From Prinia subflava (lineage: Eukaryota; Chordata; Aves; Passeriformes; Cisticolidae), in contig NC_086248.1 in assembly GCF_021018805.1 (NCBI RefSeq), positions 25,862,922-25,926,921 on the forward strand: 64,000 nucleotides of DNA. Direction: 5' to 3'. The notes under the pieces were generated by a model. That model saw nothing but the letters and a program-made list of their open reading frames with translations. It was not told where the DNA came from and made no database searches. The position numbers were made by a program, and so were the translations under genes. Below are positions 51,258-62,106 of this stretch, piece by piece. Each line of letters opens with the position of its first letter. Positions within the stretch are counted from its first letter, which is position 1.

Positions 51258-51358
51258 CCTTTCTCCTTGCTTCTTAATGTTAGCAAAGGCATTTAATGCT
51301 CCCAGCAGTTTCTTTTTTGGAGAATTTGCCAGAATTTTGTTGAACTCCTCATAGGTCT
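51258..51358 (-). CDS. Candidate internal coding exon of an unidentified gene
   Basis: On the minus strand, a 101-base stretch lies between a good acceptor (pyrimidine-rich tract, then CATCTCTAAG at 51359) and a strong donor (AGG|GTATGT, GT at 51257..51256). One frame is open throughout and reads T-Y-E-E-F-N-K-I-L-A-N-S-P, then K-K-K-L-L-G-A-L-N-A-F-A-N-I-K-K-Q-G-E-R. Codon choice and the amphipathic, Lys-rich composition look protein-like. It would begin in phase 1 and end on a complete codon. I do not recognise the protein, and no partner exon was identified nearby. It could belong to a neighbouring gene upstream of KHDRBS2 on the same strand, be a pseudo-exon, or be chance. Confidence 0.35.
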
Positions 51359-52289
51359 CTTAGAGATGTGCATAATAAATGCGAGAGGTAAGGAAAATCA
51401 AAAGATAGGAAATTTAAAAAGCAGACAAACATTTAGCAAGTTTGTGAGGGGAAAAAATGTTTCCAGTTCTTGACCAGCTCCAGTAAGAGTAAATAAAGTA
51501 ATAAGAATGAAAATGCTAGAAGCTCAGCAAATGTTGTCAAATCTGCTCATAGTGATGGAGTTCATTTGTCGTTTGTGCCAGAGCAATGGGATTTGCTTTA
51601 TTTCAGGAGCTGGGCTGTATCAATCTCAACTATTGCAAAGCTCAGTTCACCCATGGAGCAAGTGGATGATGATTCATTCTTTTCCTAAATAGAGTATTAA
51701 GTTCAGTCTCATCTAGCAATTATTTAATTTTCCAAATAAGTCATTCCAAAGCTCTAGGATCTAACTCCATGACTATATAATTCCTTTCAGAGCAAATGAA
51801 ATTTAAGGATAGATTATACCATGGTTACCTATGTTTAAGCACTGTCCCAGTTCAGTCAGTATCATACTAATTTTATTTAATGACTGAACAGCAATATAGC
51901 CTTCTGATCTTCATTTTATAGGATTTTGTTCTATTATTTTAAACCTTGACATCTCAAGGGTGAGTCAACCTTACAGATTTATCAAAAAACAGAAAGTAAT
52001 AATTACTATGCATTTCTATAAATTTAGTGCACCACACACAGATGGGACATCAGAAGCTGATAAAATAAAAACTTGTGAGAAACTTCACACAATAATACTT
52101 CCCAAACTATGTAAATGTCAGCTACCTAAGAGTTCCTCAAATATAACTACTATTTTTTTATTATTTTTAAAATACATAGCCTGATGAATTTGAAGAGATT
52201 TATTAAAAATATTTTTAAATGAATTATGCAAAACTATATTCCCTAAGAAAGGAAAAAGCCCTGTATTATCTGTGCAGATGTAATTGTGG

Positions 52290-52870
52290 CCAGACAAGAG
52301 TGGGGAGAGAAGGAGGAACATATAGAGGAACAACTCTGTAGACGAAGGTCAGAGAAGGAGGGGCAGGAGGTGCTCCAGGTGTCGGAGCTTCCCCTGCAGC
52401 CCATGGTGAGACCATGGTGAGGCAGCTGCAGCCCATGGAGGGCCATGGAGGAACAAAGAGCCACCTGCAGCCCAGGGAGGAACTCCGGCTGGAGTGGGGG
52501 AATGCCTGAAGGAAGGCTGTGACCTTGTGGGAAGCTCACTCTGGAACAGGCTCCTGGTTGACCTGTGGCCCCGTGGAGAGAGGAGCCCACACTGGCAGGA
52601 CTTGTGACTTCCTGGGGACCTGCACTGGAGCAGTTTGTGACAAACTGCAGCTCACGGGAAGGACTCCTGTCCTCACATGGAGGACTGTCTCCTGTGGGAA
52701 GGACAGCACAATGGAGCAGGGGAAGGACTCCTCTCCCTAAGAAGGAAATAGTGGCAGGGAAAATGTAATTAAGTAACCATAATCTCCCATTCCCTGTCTC
52801 CCTGCACTGCTCGAGGGCAGGAAAAAGAGAATGAGGAAAAAAATTAAGCCCAGGAAGGAGGAAGAGGTGG

Positions 52871-52902
<32 letters not shown>

Positions 52903-53137
52903 AGGTGTTTTTAAGATTTTAGTTCTCAATTATCCTGTTCTGATTTCACTTGGTAATAAATTAAACTGATTTCCGTACACCAGCTTTGGTTTGGCTGTAA
53001 CATAACTGGAGAGTGATCTCTCACTGCCATTATCCCAATTTATGAACTTTTTGTTATATTTTCTCTCCCCTATCCATCTGAGGAGAGGAGTGACAGAGTG
53101 GCTTTGGTGGGCAGCTGGCATTCAGCTAGAGTCAACA
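52290..53137 (+). mobile_element. Long passerine-type LTR with internal tandem repeats
   Basis: Sense-strand copy of the family also seen at 25319..26212. The first half consists of diverged repeats of about 60 bp built on CCTGTGG...GGAAGGACTC...CTGGAGCAG. Then follow AATAGTGGCAGGGAAAATG, a run of 40 G, a TTTTAAGATTTTAG segment, GGTAATAAATTAAACT (polyadenylation signal), GAGTGATCTCTCACTGCC and a terminal GAGTGACAGAGTGGCTTTGG...AGTCAACA. The last ~8 bases normally present at the 3' end appear lost, and the 5' limit is approximate. The family is recognised from memory. The 228-codon minus-strand open frame across it is chance. Confidence 0.72.
52872..52911 (+). repeat. Poly-G run of 40
   Basis: Forty consecutive G within the LTR, at a spot where I would expect only a short G-rich stretch in this family. 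Confidence 0.9.
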
Positions 53138-53212
53138 GTCTTCTAACTCTTTCCAGACTTAAAAAGTCCCACTTTGCTTGGGTTTTTTGGTTTGGTTTTT
53201 TTTTCCTTTAAA

Positions 53213-53230
53213 TATATATATATATATAAA
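53213..53230. repeat. (TA)n microsatellite
   Basis: About eight TA units shortly downstream of the 52.3..53.1 kb LTR. Confidence 0.8.
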
Positions 53231-55421
53231 TTAAACAACTGGATTTCTTATGTTTAGTGTCTACACTGCTGTCTGTCTTCTGCTAACCAAGTTGCTTTAT
53301 TATCCTCTTGTATTAATCTATATCCTGAGAAACTGATAAGAATCGTGTGTGCAGCTGAGAGAGACAGCTGAATGTTAAATGCATAATGGCAAAATAACTT
53401 CACATCTTCTTTTAAGCTCATTACTGCTTATATCTTTTTCTACCACAAACAGCAATTTCTACATTTAAATGCAAGAAAAATATTGGAAAACAGGTGCAAG
53501 GAAGGGACAAAATGAGGTCTCTTAACAAACTAGGAACTAAAGTAGGTACATAAGAATAAGCATAAAGCTGTGCTAAATAAGGTACTGGCTCTTTCCCTTC
53601 AAGAGATGGCAGATCTTACCAAACTAGTCAGTTGTTCTCTGTAAGACATAGAGAACTTAATCTCTCTTAGTTGATAATATGGTTTTTCAAGTCACTAAAG
53701 CATTGGATGGAAAAAATAATCAACCCATATTCTTCTATACTGAGGTTATGTGTTTCTGCTGAACACAGATTTGGGTATGTTTTATGACATAAAAATCTGG
53801 TTTCCAATGGCTGAAAGCAACCCCTAGTTTAGCAGAAAAACTGCTCATATTCCCATAAAATAGGGCATTGGGAAAAAAACCCCAAAACTGTACATTTTGC
53901 CAGCTGCCCTTGTTTCTGGTTTACAAATTTCCTGGTTTAAGCAGAGAGATTGTCCTGCTTTAAAGGTTGGAATTAGGCAACTTCAAGAAAAAACAGATAC
54001 CAACTATAGAATTTCTGCATCAACTCACTTATCTTTCATTCTCCCAAGGTGCATGGCTTTGGACATAGGAATCTGGTGTCTGCATCTGATTAGATAGAGA
54101 TAAAATCCTTTGATAGAAACAGGAAAAGTTATCTGCATTTCTTATTTAGGACTGTAGGCTATGTTCAGAAACCACATTATAATTTTATAAATCACATTTC
54201 ATTTACTTATGGAAGAAATTTCCAAGTGTTTACATGTTGGGGGTTTCCTCCCAATTTATGCATACTTAGAGCATGCCTAAAAAGACACATCACTTCCTCC
54301 CTACCCAAGAGATTGTGTTGCAATTATCAAATTGTTGTTAGCTTTCTTAGGCACCTAAGAAGAAATTTCTCACTTGGAAATAGTGAATTTTTTCAAATCC
54401 TCTTAACCTCATTGGGTTCCTGTTTCTTTGAATTGATTTTATCTGGTTGTCTTGTGACCTTTCACAAGAAATTTATTCTAGTTTGACACGAAGGGGAAGG
54501 ATAAATAGCAATTGGAACTATTAATTACCCAACACTGACTTCATCTATTCACCAAAGTTCTTTGCAATTTTTCAGCACTCCTATGGGATCTTTTTGGTAT
54601 TTGCAGGAATTCAGTTTGATCACTTGATGGTGGGCAAAGTCTTATTTTTTACATCAGTAACTTGGTAGATGATAGATTTACCATGTGCTGTTATCAGGTT
54701 TGTTTTTAAGAAGCCTCTGTAAAAATGAAGGAAGACAGCTTCAGACGGGGGTGAGAGGAGAAGAGCTGGAACTCCTGTGAGTTGTTCACTGTGGTTCCAT
54801 GTGAATTCTTTATCAGCACCAGTGTTCTACTGTGTGCTTTTACCTGCTAAAGGCTGCTCAGGGACTAGAAATTCATCTTTGATAGAAGGAATAAATAATT
54901 CCAGGTTGGGAGAGTAGATAATAGACTTTACTCAAAATTTCTAAATACATAGTGGGAAAAGTAAGTAATGGCCTAGAAAACAATAGGTATCTTCTTGGTT
55001 TTGTGGCTCTCCTTTGATTGCTTGACAGTTTTTCCTTATGGTCTATGCTTTGCTTTAGGCTTAGGAAGAAATTGTTCTAATTTAAGAAGCAACTAGTCTG
55101 ACTATGCTATTCTTTTTACTTCCTCAGATACTATTCGTTTAGTGAATTACTATGTGAAGTCAATGCCCAAGTAAAAAGGAATTCAATAACTGCATTTATG
55201 CCAAAATAATTTATTGCAGCATCAGATAAAAACAATCCAATTAAAAAGTAAAAAGGAATTATCTGGTACCTTATGAGTCAAAACAGAGAAACAGAGGTTT
55301 GTAGGTAAAAAAATGCCAAAATTGGAAAAAGACCAGTGATCTAGACCATAAAATTACACTCCTCAGAAACAAAAGCAGTCCCTTGTTCACAGGTATTCTA
55401 TAGGCATTCAGGTCTGGTCTC

Positions 55422-55424
<3 letters not shown>

Positions 55425-55456
<32 letters not shown>

Positions 55457-55476
55457 AAAAAAAAAAAAAAAAAAAA
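55425..55476. repeat. Long A tract (30 A, TT, 20 A)
   Basis: Homopolymer interrupted only by TT at 55455..55456. No retrotransposed gene body could be recognised immediately upstream on either strand. Confidence 0.9.
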
Positions 55477-57529
55477 GTATATTGCTTTCCTGATTAAGCT
55501 CTGCCTTGGGTTCTGTTACCTTAATTTTCTTCAATGGATCTCTTGGGAACAGTGTATATGTTACCCAGACACAAGCATGTTCACGGTCCCTCATGTGTTC
55601 CTTGCATGCTTACAGCCATCACTGACAGCAGCTTTGAAGCCTGGCAATGACTGCCCCGGGTCTGTCCTTCCTACCATATTTTTCTTTATTCTTCGACTGG
55701 GTGCTGCAGGCCAAAATTATTCATATGCTATTTACTGCATTTGTATTCAAATAGTTCTGTAAGACCTTTCCATCTGCCAATGCTTGCAGCAGCAGTGAGA
55801 GCTATCCCTAAACTTGGCAGATATTCTTGTGTTCAAGAGGGAGAAACTAAGCACATATGAGCTATCAGTGACCTCAGCATGATTTCAGAGCCCCCAATTT
55901 CTGAAAGTAAACTGCAGTTCCAAGAATGCTCCTGTTGTAAGTATCTATGTAGAAAACATTAGAGTTGCATTGCAAATCTGCCAGCACAGCTACGGACAGC
56001 TGACGGTACGGCCGATGCTGCAGTTCAGTGGAGAAGAATGACTCATTTCTGCACAAGCACAGTCCTTTGAACTGAAGATTTTCAACCCCCGTGGCCGGGG
56101 TTAGCCCCTAGCACAGCTCTGTGACAGTCTATTTCCTCATTGAAATTCTGGAGTCACGGCTGATCACACATTCAAGATGATAAGAGTCTACCCTGCAGAG
56201 TGGAACTGCTTCACTCGGAAGCCTTTTTGTTAGCTCCTGTCAGAGAGCCAGCATTAACGTGTCCTAAGATCCTTGTCAAGGCAAAAGCAAGCTTTTTCTG
56301 AAGAATATTATGTGGTGAATGGAGGTGAACAAAAGCCTAGGAGACAACCATACTTCACTCACTAAAATATGATTAAGGAGATGAACTTACTGTTTTATTT
56401 AATCTTTAGGTAGTGAGACATTTTTAAGCACCTGAACTCAAAACCAAGACAGTAGCTAAACTGCAAGGGATATTGCCAAAACATTGATTCTTTAAGTTGC
56501 TGATAAAGATGCCTCATACATCTGTTAAGAACAAAATAAGCTTTAAGCCTGTGAGGACTAGGAGAGAAGTAAAGGATGCAATGGCTGTCTCACAAAAAAA
56601 GGTAACTCTACTACTGGCTAGAAGAGGATGAATCTTTAAAACAACTTATGGTCATGCCTAAAATACAGAATTTTATGGGGTTTAAAACTTTTAGGGTGTT
56701 TCATACATACACTTCCATTTGACCCATACACCTTGGTGTCCCTGGCCTAAAAACTATCATTCAGTAGGTGAATACCTTGATTTTGATCTAATACAGATGC
56801 AGGTATTAAAGAAAGAGTGAGGCAAGTTTGTATTTCTGATTGTTTATTTTGTAAACGGAAGTAATTATTTTTTCACATAAATGTAACAGGAGGTCTGGCC
56901 CGATTTTGAGGATCTAAACAAGTTGTCCCAGAGCCTGCCTTTCTACCACGTGGAAAAATACCCTCAGGGCACTAGAAAATTTAATAACCAACTTTAGTGA
57001 TAGCTTGTATTATAATTAAGTAGAAGCCCACCAGATTCATTTGAGCAGTATCACATGATCCAACCCATTATAAAATGTATTAATTTGGTTAGACTTGTAA
57101 GAAGTAACAAAAAAATGACTCCTGGAATGAATAAACTTACTAAATGAATTTACAATGTGTGACAAATTAAGAAGATTACTGCAGGGTCTCACAAGTCTAT
57201 ACAAAACTAAGTTAAAATTAATGATAAACAAAAATGCACTCCCTTTGTGGTTTACTTCCATCCAGCTGCATCCAGCTATGAAAGGGCTATCAGACAAAAC
57301 ACTAATTAGCAGGCAGTTCAAGACAGTTTCAGAAAGTGATCCGTTGGCTTCAAGTATCTTTTGGTACTGCCACAATTTCAGGAAAGTTTCTGGAACTGCA
57401 TAGTCTTATTGCTGCCTAGGGGCAGGAGCCAGTCAGGAGCTGTGCAGGCTTGCTCTGCAATATCGAAGGACAGAACAGCTCAGAATGGCATGCATGTGGA
57501 CTGAGACATTGACAAGGCTGTGTCTTATC

Positions 57530-57840
57530 CGTGGTCTCCTTACAGTCTTCAGCAACTGGTTCCCATGCCACAGGGAAGACTCTCTAAAGCCTTGAAAACC
57601 TTTTCCTTGAGAAGCATTCCTTTCTGTGGAATGGGTGTGGTGGTGGCAGCAGTTACAGCTATGTAGCCTCTCTGATGTGGAATGCAGGGTCCACCACCTT
57701 TCCCATGTATTTACTGATTTTTAGGAAAGTCAACCAAACACTAGTCTGGACTTGCCGTGGTCTCTTTATTGTCTTCAACAAGAAGGTTTCCTTAGAATCC
57801 CTTCTGCTGAATCTCTCTCCCTGTTGGCAGCTGTTACATG
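57530..57840 (+). repeat. Diverged direct repeat
   Basis: GTGGTCTCCTTACAGTCTTCA near 57531 recurs as GTGGTCTCTTTATTGTCTTC near 57757. GGCAGCAGTTACAG near 57645 recurs as GGCAGCTGTTACA near 57826. The same two motifs in the same order suggest an old tandem duplication with later deletion, perhaps inside an old repeat. Confidence 0.3.
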
Positions 57841-60516
57841 TCTACCAGAAAAAAGAACAGGCCTGTAACTTGCAGCCTCATGATCAGGGCATCATGATTT
57901 GGGCACTTTCTGGAGAAGACAATGCACTTCCACCTCTCACATGAGCAAATGCTTAACCCCTGATACAGAGACTGTCATTAAAGGAGAGATTACAACTCAG
58001 ATCTCTTCTTTCAAGTGAATGCCCTAAACTGCCAGAGTAGAGCCTAATTTTCCTTTCAGGAAATACTAATGATACTGGATTATTCAGGAATTTTTAAAAA
58101 AGCTTTTCTTTATAAGAGTTTACAGTCCAATGACTATGCAAGGTCAAGATGTTCTTCAAATACAGATGGACTGGTTTAGTGTGTTAGCCACTCCACTGCT
58201 GAAAAAACGGGCATCACTATCATGTCCTCCAATTGTCTTTTAAAAGGTTTGATGTCTGTCACCAATTTCAGGTGCCAAGCACCAGGAAAATATCTGTGAA
58301 ATGAGTACTTCTGTTTATTTCAGGCCTATAAGTGCACCTCAGAAGAGGACAAGATTTAAAGTATAACCTACAGATGTTAATATTGTTTAGCGTTCCAACC
58401 ATCACATTAGGTTACTTGGTTCCACTAGTGAAGTTCTTACTCATGGATTGCACAAAAATATAGATATACTGATGAGATCTAAAGACTCTGCTGTCAAAAT
58501 ACAAATCAGGTAATATAGAAAATAGCTTTTGTAAAAGTAGATTGTGTTTTAATATTCTGGTATTCATTGAGACATAAACTATATCTCTCAAAGCCAGCAA
58601 CCTGACAAATCTATTAAATGCTACATTCCTTAGCAGAGAGTTAAACACCTTTAGAAGAAGCTTAATCTCATTTATCTATTTATCTGCATTGACTGCAAAG
58701 TAAGCTTCAGTTTATTGTAACAGTTTTAGGCAACAAATATTCATATACTACCATAAGCCTCCCTGTCTAACCTCAGTGAAGCTGTGTCAGATCATCTGCA
58801 ATTCATATTCACAGGAAGAACTTTTCAGGCCACCGTAAGCTACAACTCAGGTAACTTTAGAAAGAACTGAGGTTGACCATTGGTAAATCAACCTAAGGCC
58901 ATTTTAAAATTTTATCTGTCCTGAATATATCTTAATCTGGAAACTTTGTACACCTTCCTCTACAAATCTCAAAAACAGATGATTCAACCTATGAAACTGA
59001 AAAAGCCCTGAATACTAGTAGATCTAGTAGCTCAGGGAGGATTATTCTGTGGTCCTATCTTTAAAATTCACAGCTCTTTTATCATTCTCTTTTCTATTCC
59101 TTTAGAGTTTGAGAGAGAGATCACTTAAGACATTCCAGTGATATTGATTCTATATCCACTTTAAGTCTTTTATACCTGGAGTTTTGCCAAGCAAAATAGT
59201 GTGTTTCAGTGATCTCAAAGCCTTTTATTGTAAAAGTAGGCACTTAATTTTTTTTTTTAGTTTTCCTTCTGTTTCTTGACCTTTCGTAATATTGTTCTGA
59301 AGCTGGACTACTCCTTAAAAAATTGTTACACAGGTAGAGTACAGAGGAGTTTAGATTGGTTCTGAGTACAATGGTTCACTTGAGAAGAAAAAAAATTAGA
59401 GCTTTTACCCTGCTTGGCTATCTCAAACACCTACTCATTAATTTGCTTTGCTCACTGGGTGTCCAGCAGACCACTGCTGATCTGGGACAGTTAGGCAGAA
59501 ACTTTTGCCAGTTGTGTTGGGCTGCTGCTTGCACTTTCTCACTTTCTTTTTTTTTTTTTTTCCTGGACCTCTTCTTTTTGGGAATCCTTAGTTTTTCAAC
59601 AACAGCTTTTCTTTCTGGATTACCAAGTGCCCAGTTTTCCAGCCTGAATAATCTATTTACAGAAGAAAAATGCATGGTCAGACTCCTGATTGGTGGTTCC
59701 ATGCCATGTCTCTATATTAACTAGGGGATTTAGGATGTGCAACTTTTCTCTTGTCTAGATATTATCAAAATTTACAGGTATCATGTACCATTTGCAGCTA
59801 CCAGGTAGGCTTCTAACAGTTAAAACAGACAAAAAATAAAATGTATATAACCTTTTTAAAAATCTATTATACATAGTAGATAATGCACCCAAAAGTTCTA
59901 TTTAAAATGTTAGTGGATTCCTGCATATTTAAGATAGTTTATTTTCAAATGTTTTGGAAATATCAGAAAGATTTCTTATTGCTTTTACATGTGATTTTAT
60001 GATACCTTGAATATATAATGTCACAAAATCTTGGTGGAAATAATAGTGCTATCCTAAAGGGAATAGAAAAAAATCAAAATTTTTTAGTCTTCCAGTTCCA
60101 GGACCTAGTATAACAGAATGAATACTTAGATCTCATTTTAGCATATACATAGTTATCGTCTGGTTTCGATAATTTAGAAACACTTTACATTATGAAATTT
60201 TTTGGACCCTTTTTGGGGGGTAGTTTGTTTGTCTACATCATTTGTAGAAAGTCTGACAGGGAAAAAGTTCTGGTGCCAGGAAAACACCAATGGTTGATGC
60301 CAGGAAATTTTCTTCAGATTTGACTGGGCAATAAACTATGGAGAATTGCTGTTTTCCTGTTGGGGCTTCCATTATTGCTTTTTGACTGGCAGCACACCAA
60401 AGCCACAGAGAATCCAAGCATTGAACCCTGCACCTCCTGCAGCCACAATAACATCCACTGCAGTAAGAAGTACTGGGGGTGTAACCTCAACCCTTTGCTT
60501 TCCAGGGCAAAGATAG

Positions 60517-61388
60517 TGTGGTGGTTTAATGCCACCCAGAAATTAAACTCCAAATAAGTCACTCCCTTTCTCCACGCCCCTTCCAGCAAGAGAGGGGCAA
60601 AGGCAGAGAATATGAGTTGAGATAGCAATTTACTGAAAACAAACAGCAATGGAATAAGAAATGCACAGTAGCAGCATCAGTGTTAATAAAAAAAGTATAT
60701 AAAAAGAGAAGGTGCTTTACACACACAAGGTTAGGTGTTCACCATCTCAACTTAGTCCAGTGTGGCCCCTGGGCCAAAGACAAGATGGCAGCCTTTCTCA
60801 CATGGCTCCACATGTTCTTCACTGCTTCCCCCAACAAAGACAAGATTGCAGGTGTTCTCCACATCCAGGTCTCCTGTCTCTGAGCCTGAGACAACAAAAA
60901 GCAATGATGGACAAACCCCCAAAAAGCCAGATCATCCACACTTCACCACGTTTTTTTCCTGACCCCTACACACTGCTGGTTCAATTCCTCGCTGCAGAGC
61001 TGCTTCAGACAGCTCTGCCCCACTCCACCCATCTCTGCTCAGCTCCTTTCAGCTCAGGTCAGATTTGGCTGGGCTCAGGTTTGCCTCTGTTGCTCCGTTC
61101 TCTGCAGCTACCTCCCACACCAGCACCACTTCTCAGCAGCACACCTTGGAGCCACGTTCACCACTTTGTTGGAACCACATCTCCAAGCCACGTCTTGCAG
61201 GAGTGGGAGGTGGATAAGTAGCAACAGAGGATGGGGTCCACAGGGCTGATCCCTGTAACCTCCCCGATGGAGAGATGAGACAAAGTGCTGCACTTCTGGG
61301 GTTATGTTCCTTTTCCTTCCCTTGAAACCACACCCCCAGCAACGATGTCAATGGTATAGAATAGCAAACTGGCCACGCCAAAACAGCA
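60517..61388 (-). mobile_element. Avian endogenous retrovirus LTR
   Basis: The plus strand starts TGTGGTGGTTTAATGCCACC, continues through CACTCCCTTTCTCCACGCCC and GAGTTGAGATAGCAATTTACTG, and ends near CCACGCCAAAACAGCA. These are the start, the region next to the R/U5 boundary and the end expected for the group beginning TGTGGTGGTTTA, with sense on the minus strand. It is a relative of the LTR at 43383..43818. The end was placed by likeness only; no matching flanking duplication was found. Internal C-rich open frames (up to 169 codons) look like chance. Confidence 0.55.
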
Positions 61389-62065
61389 TTGAGCTCTGCT
61401 CCCTCTCTGCAACCAGGACAGGTGCTTATCAGACAGAGAGACATAGGTGATTACAGAGGTCTGAGAGGAGTATCTAGAATGTCCTGCTTGAAGTCTCTTC
61501 AGTCCTGAAGATTAGTAGGGACATGAGGCAGAGTCAGACAAAAAATGTAATAAACAGGAAAAAAAATTACAGCTCATTTCACTGGACAACTGACATGAAT
61601 GAACATGGATCTTTCATGACATTCATAAAGCATTTTATATTCCACTCAGTTTTCCAAACATGAAATTGAAATTGTACTTATGATTTTGCATTGTTTCTCA
61701 AAGAAAATGCAGTATCTGTTGGGTCCATGATTTACAAAAGAGATACTTTCTTTTCCAAAACCCTCTTCTAGTGGCTGACATACCAGAGGCCAATCTTTCC
61801 CACTAGTTAGCACAACAAATCCTGTACCTTCAGTCATAGTGATCAAGGTCAGTGGTAAGTGTCAAATCTGAACTGATGTTGCATTTGAAAGAGAGGGGGC
61901 TTAGTACAGTTGCACAAGATAAAATCCAACATGTTTACCAGTTCTTACTTATCTGTATTGGCATGAGCTGCTGAGATTGAAAAAAGCCATTTATTAATTC
62001 AAAAAATTTTAAAATATTTATGGATAAAGCATATTTGCTCCTGAAAGAACACAGGCATGTTTCTT

Positions 62066-62068
<3 letters not shown>

Positions 62069-62104
<36 letters not shown>
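62069..62104. repeat. Run of 36 T
   Basis: Uninterrupted T homopolymer in AT-rich DNA; no adjacent element recognised. Confidence 0.9.

Positions 62105-62106
<2 letters not shown>

Noticed and set aside
52243..52929. 228-codon minus-strand open frame
   Set aside because: Lies across the LTR and poly-G run; the poly-Pro start comes from the G homopolymer.
55425..55476. A tract as the tail of a processed pseudogene
   Set aside because: No coding similarity in the adjacent sequence and no matching flanking duplication seen.
55271..55594. 107-codon minus-strand frame with a poly-Phe stretch
   Set aside because: The A homopolymer creates the Phe run; no real gene.
60712..61221. 169-codon plus-strand frame
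   Set aside because: Lies inside the probable LTR on the antisense strand; no domain.
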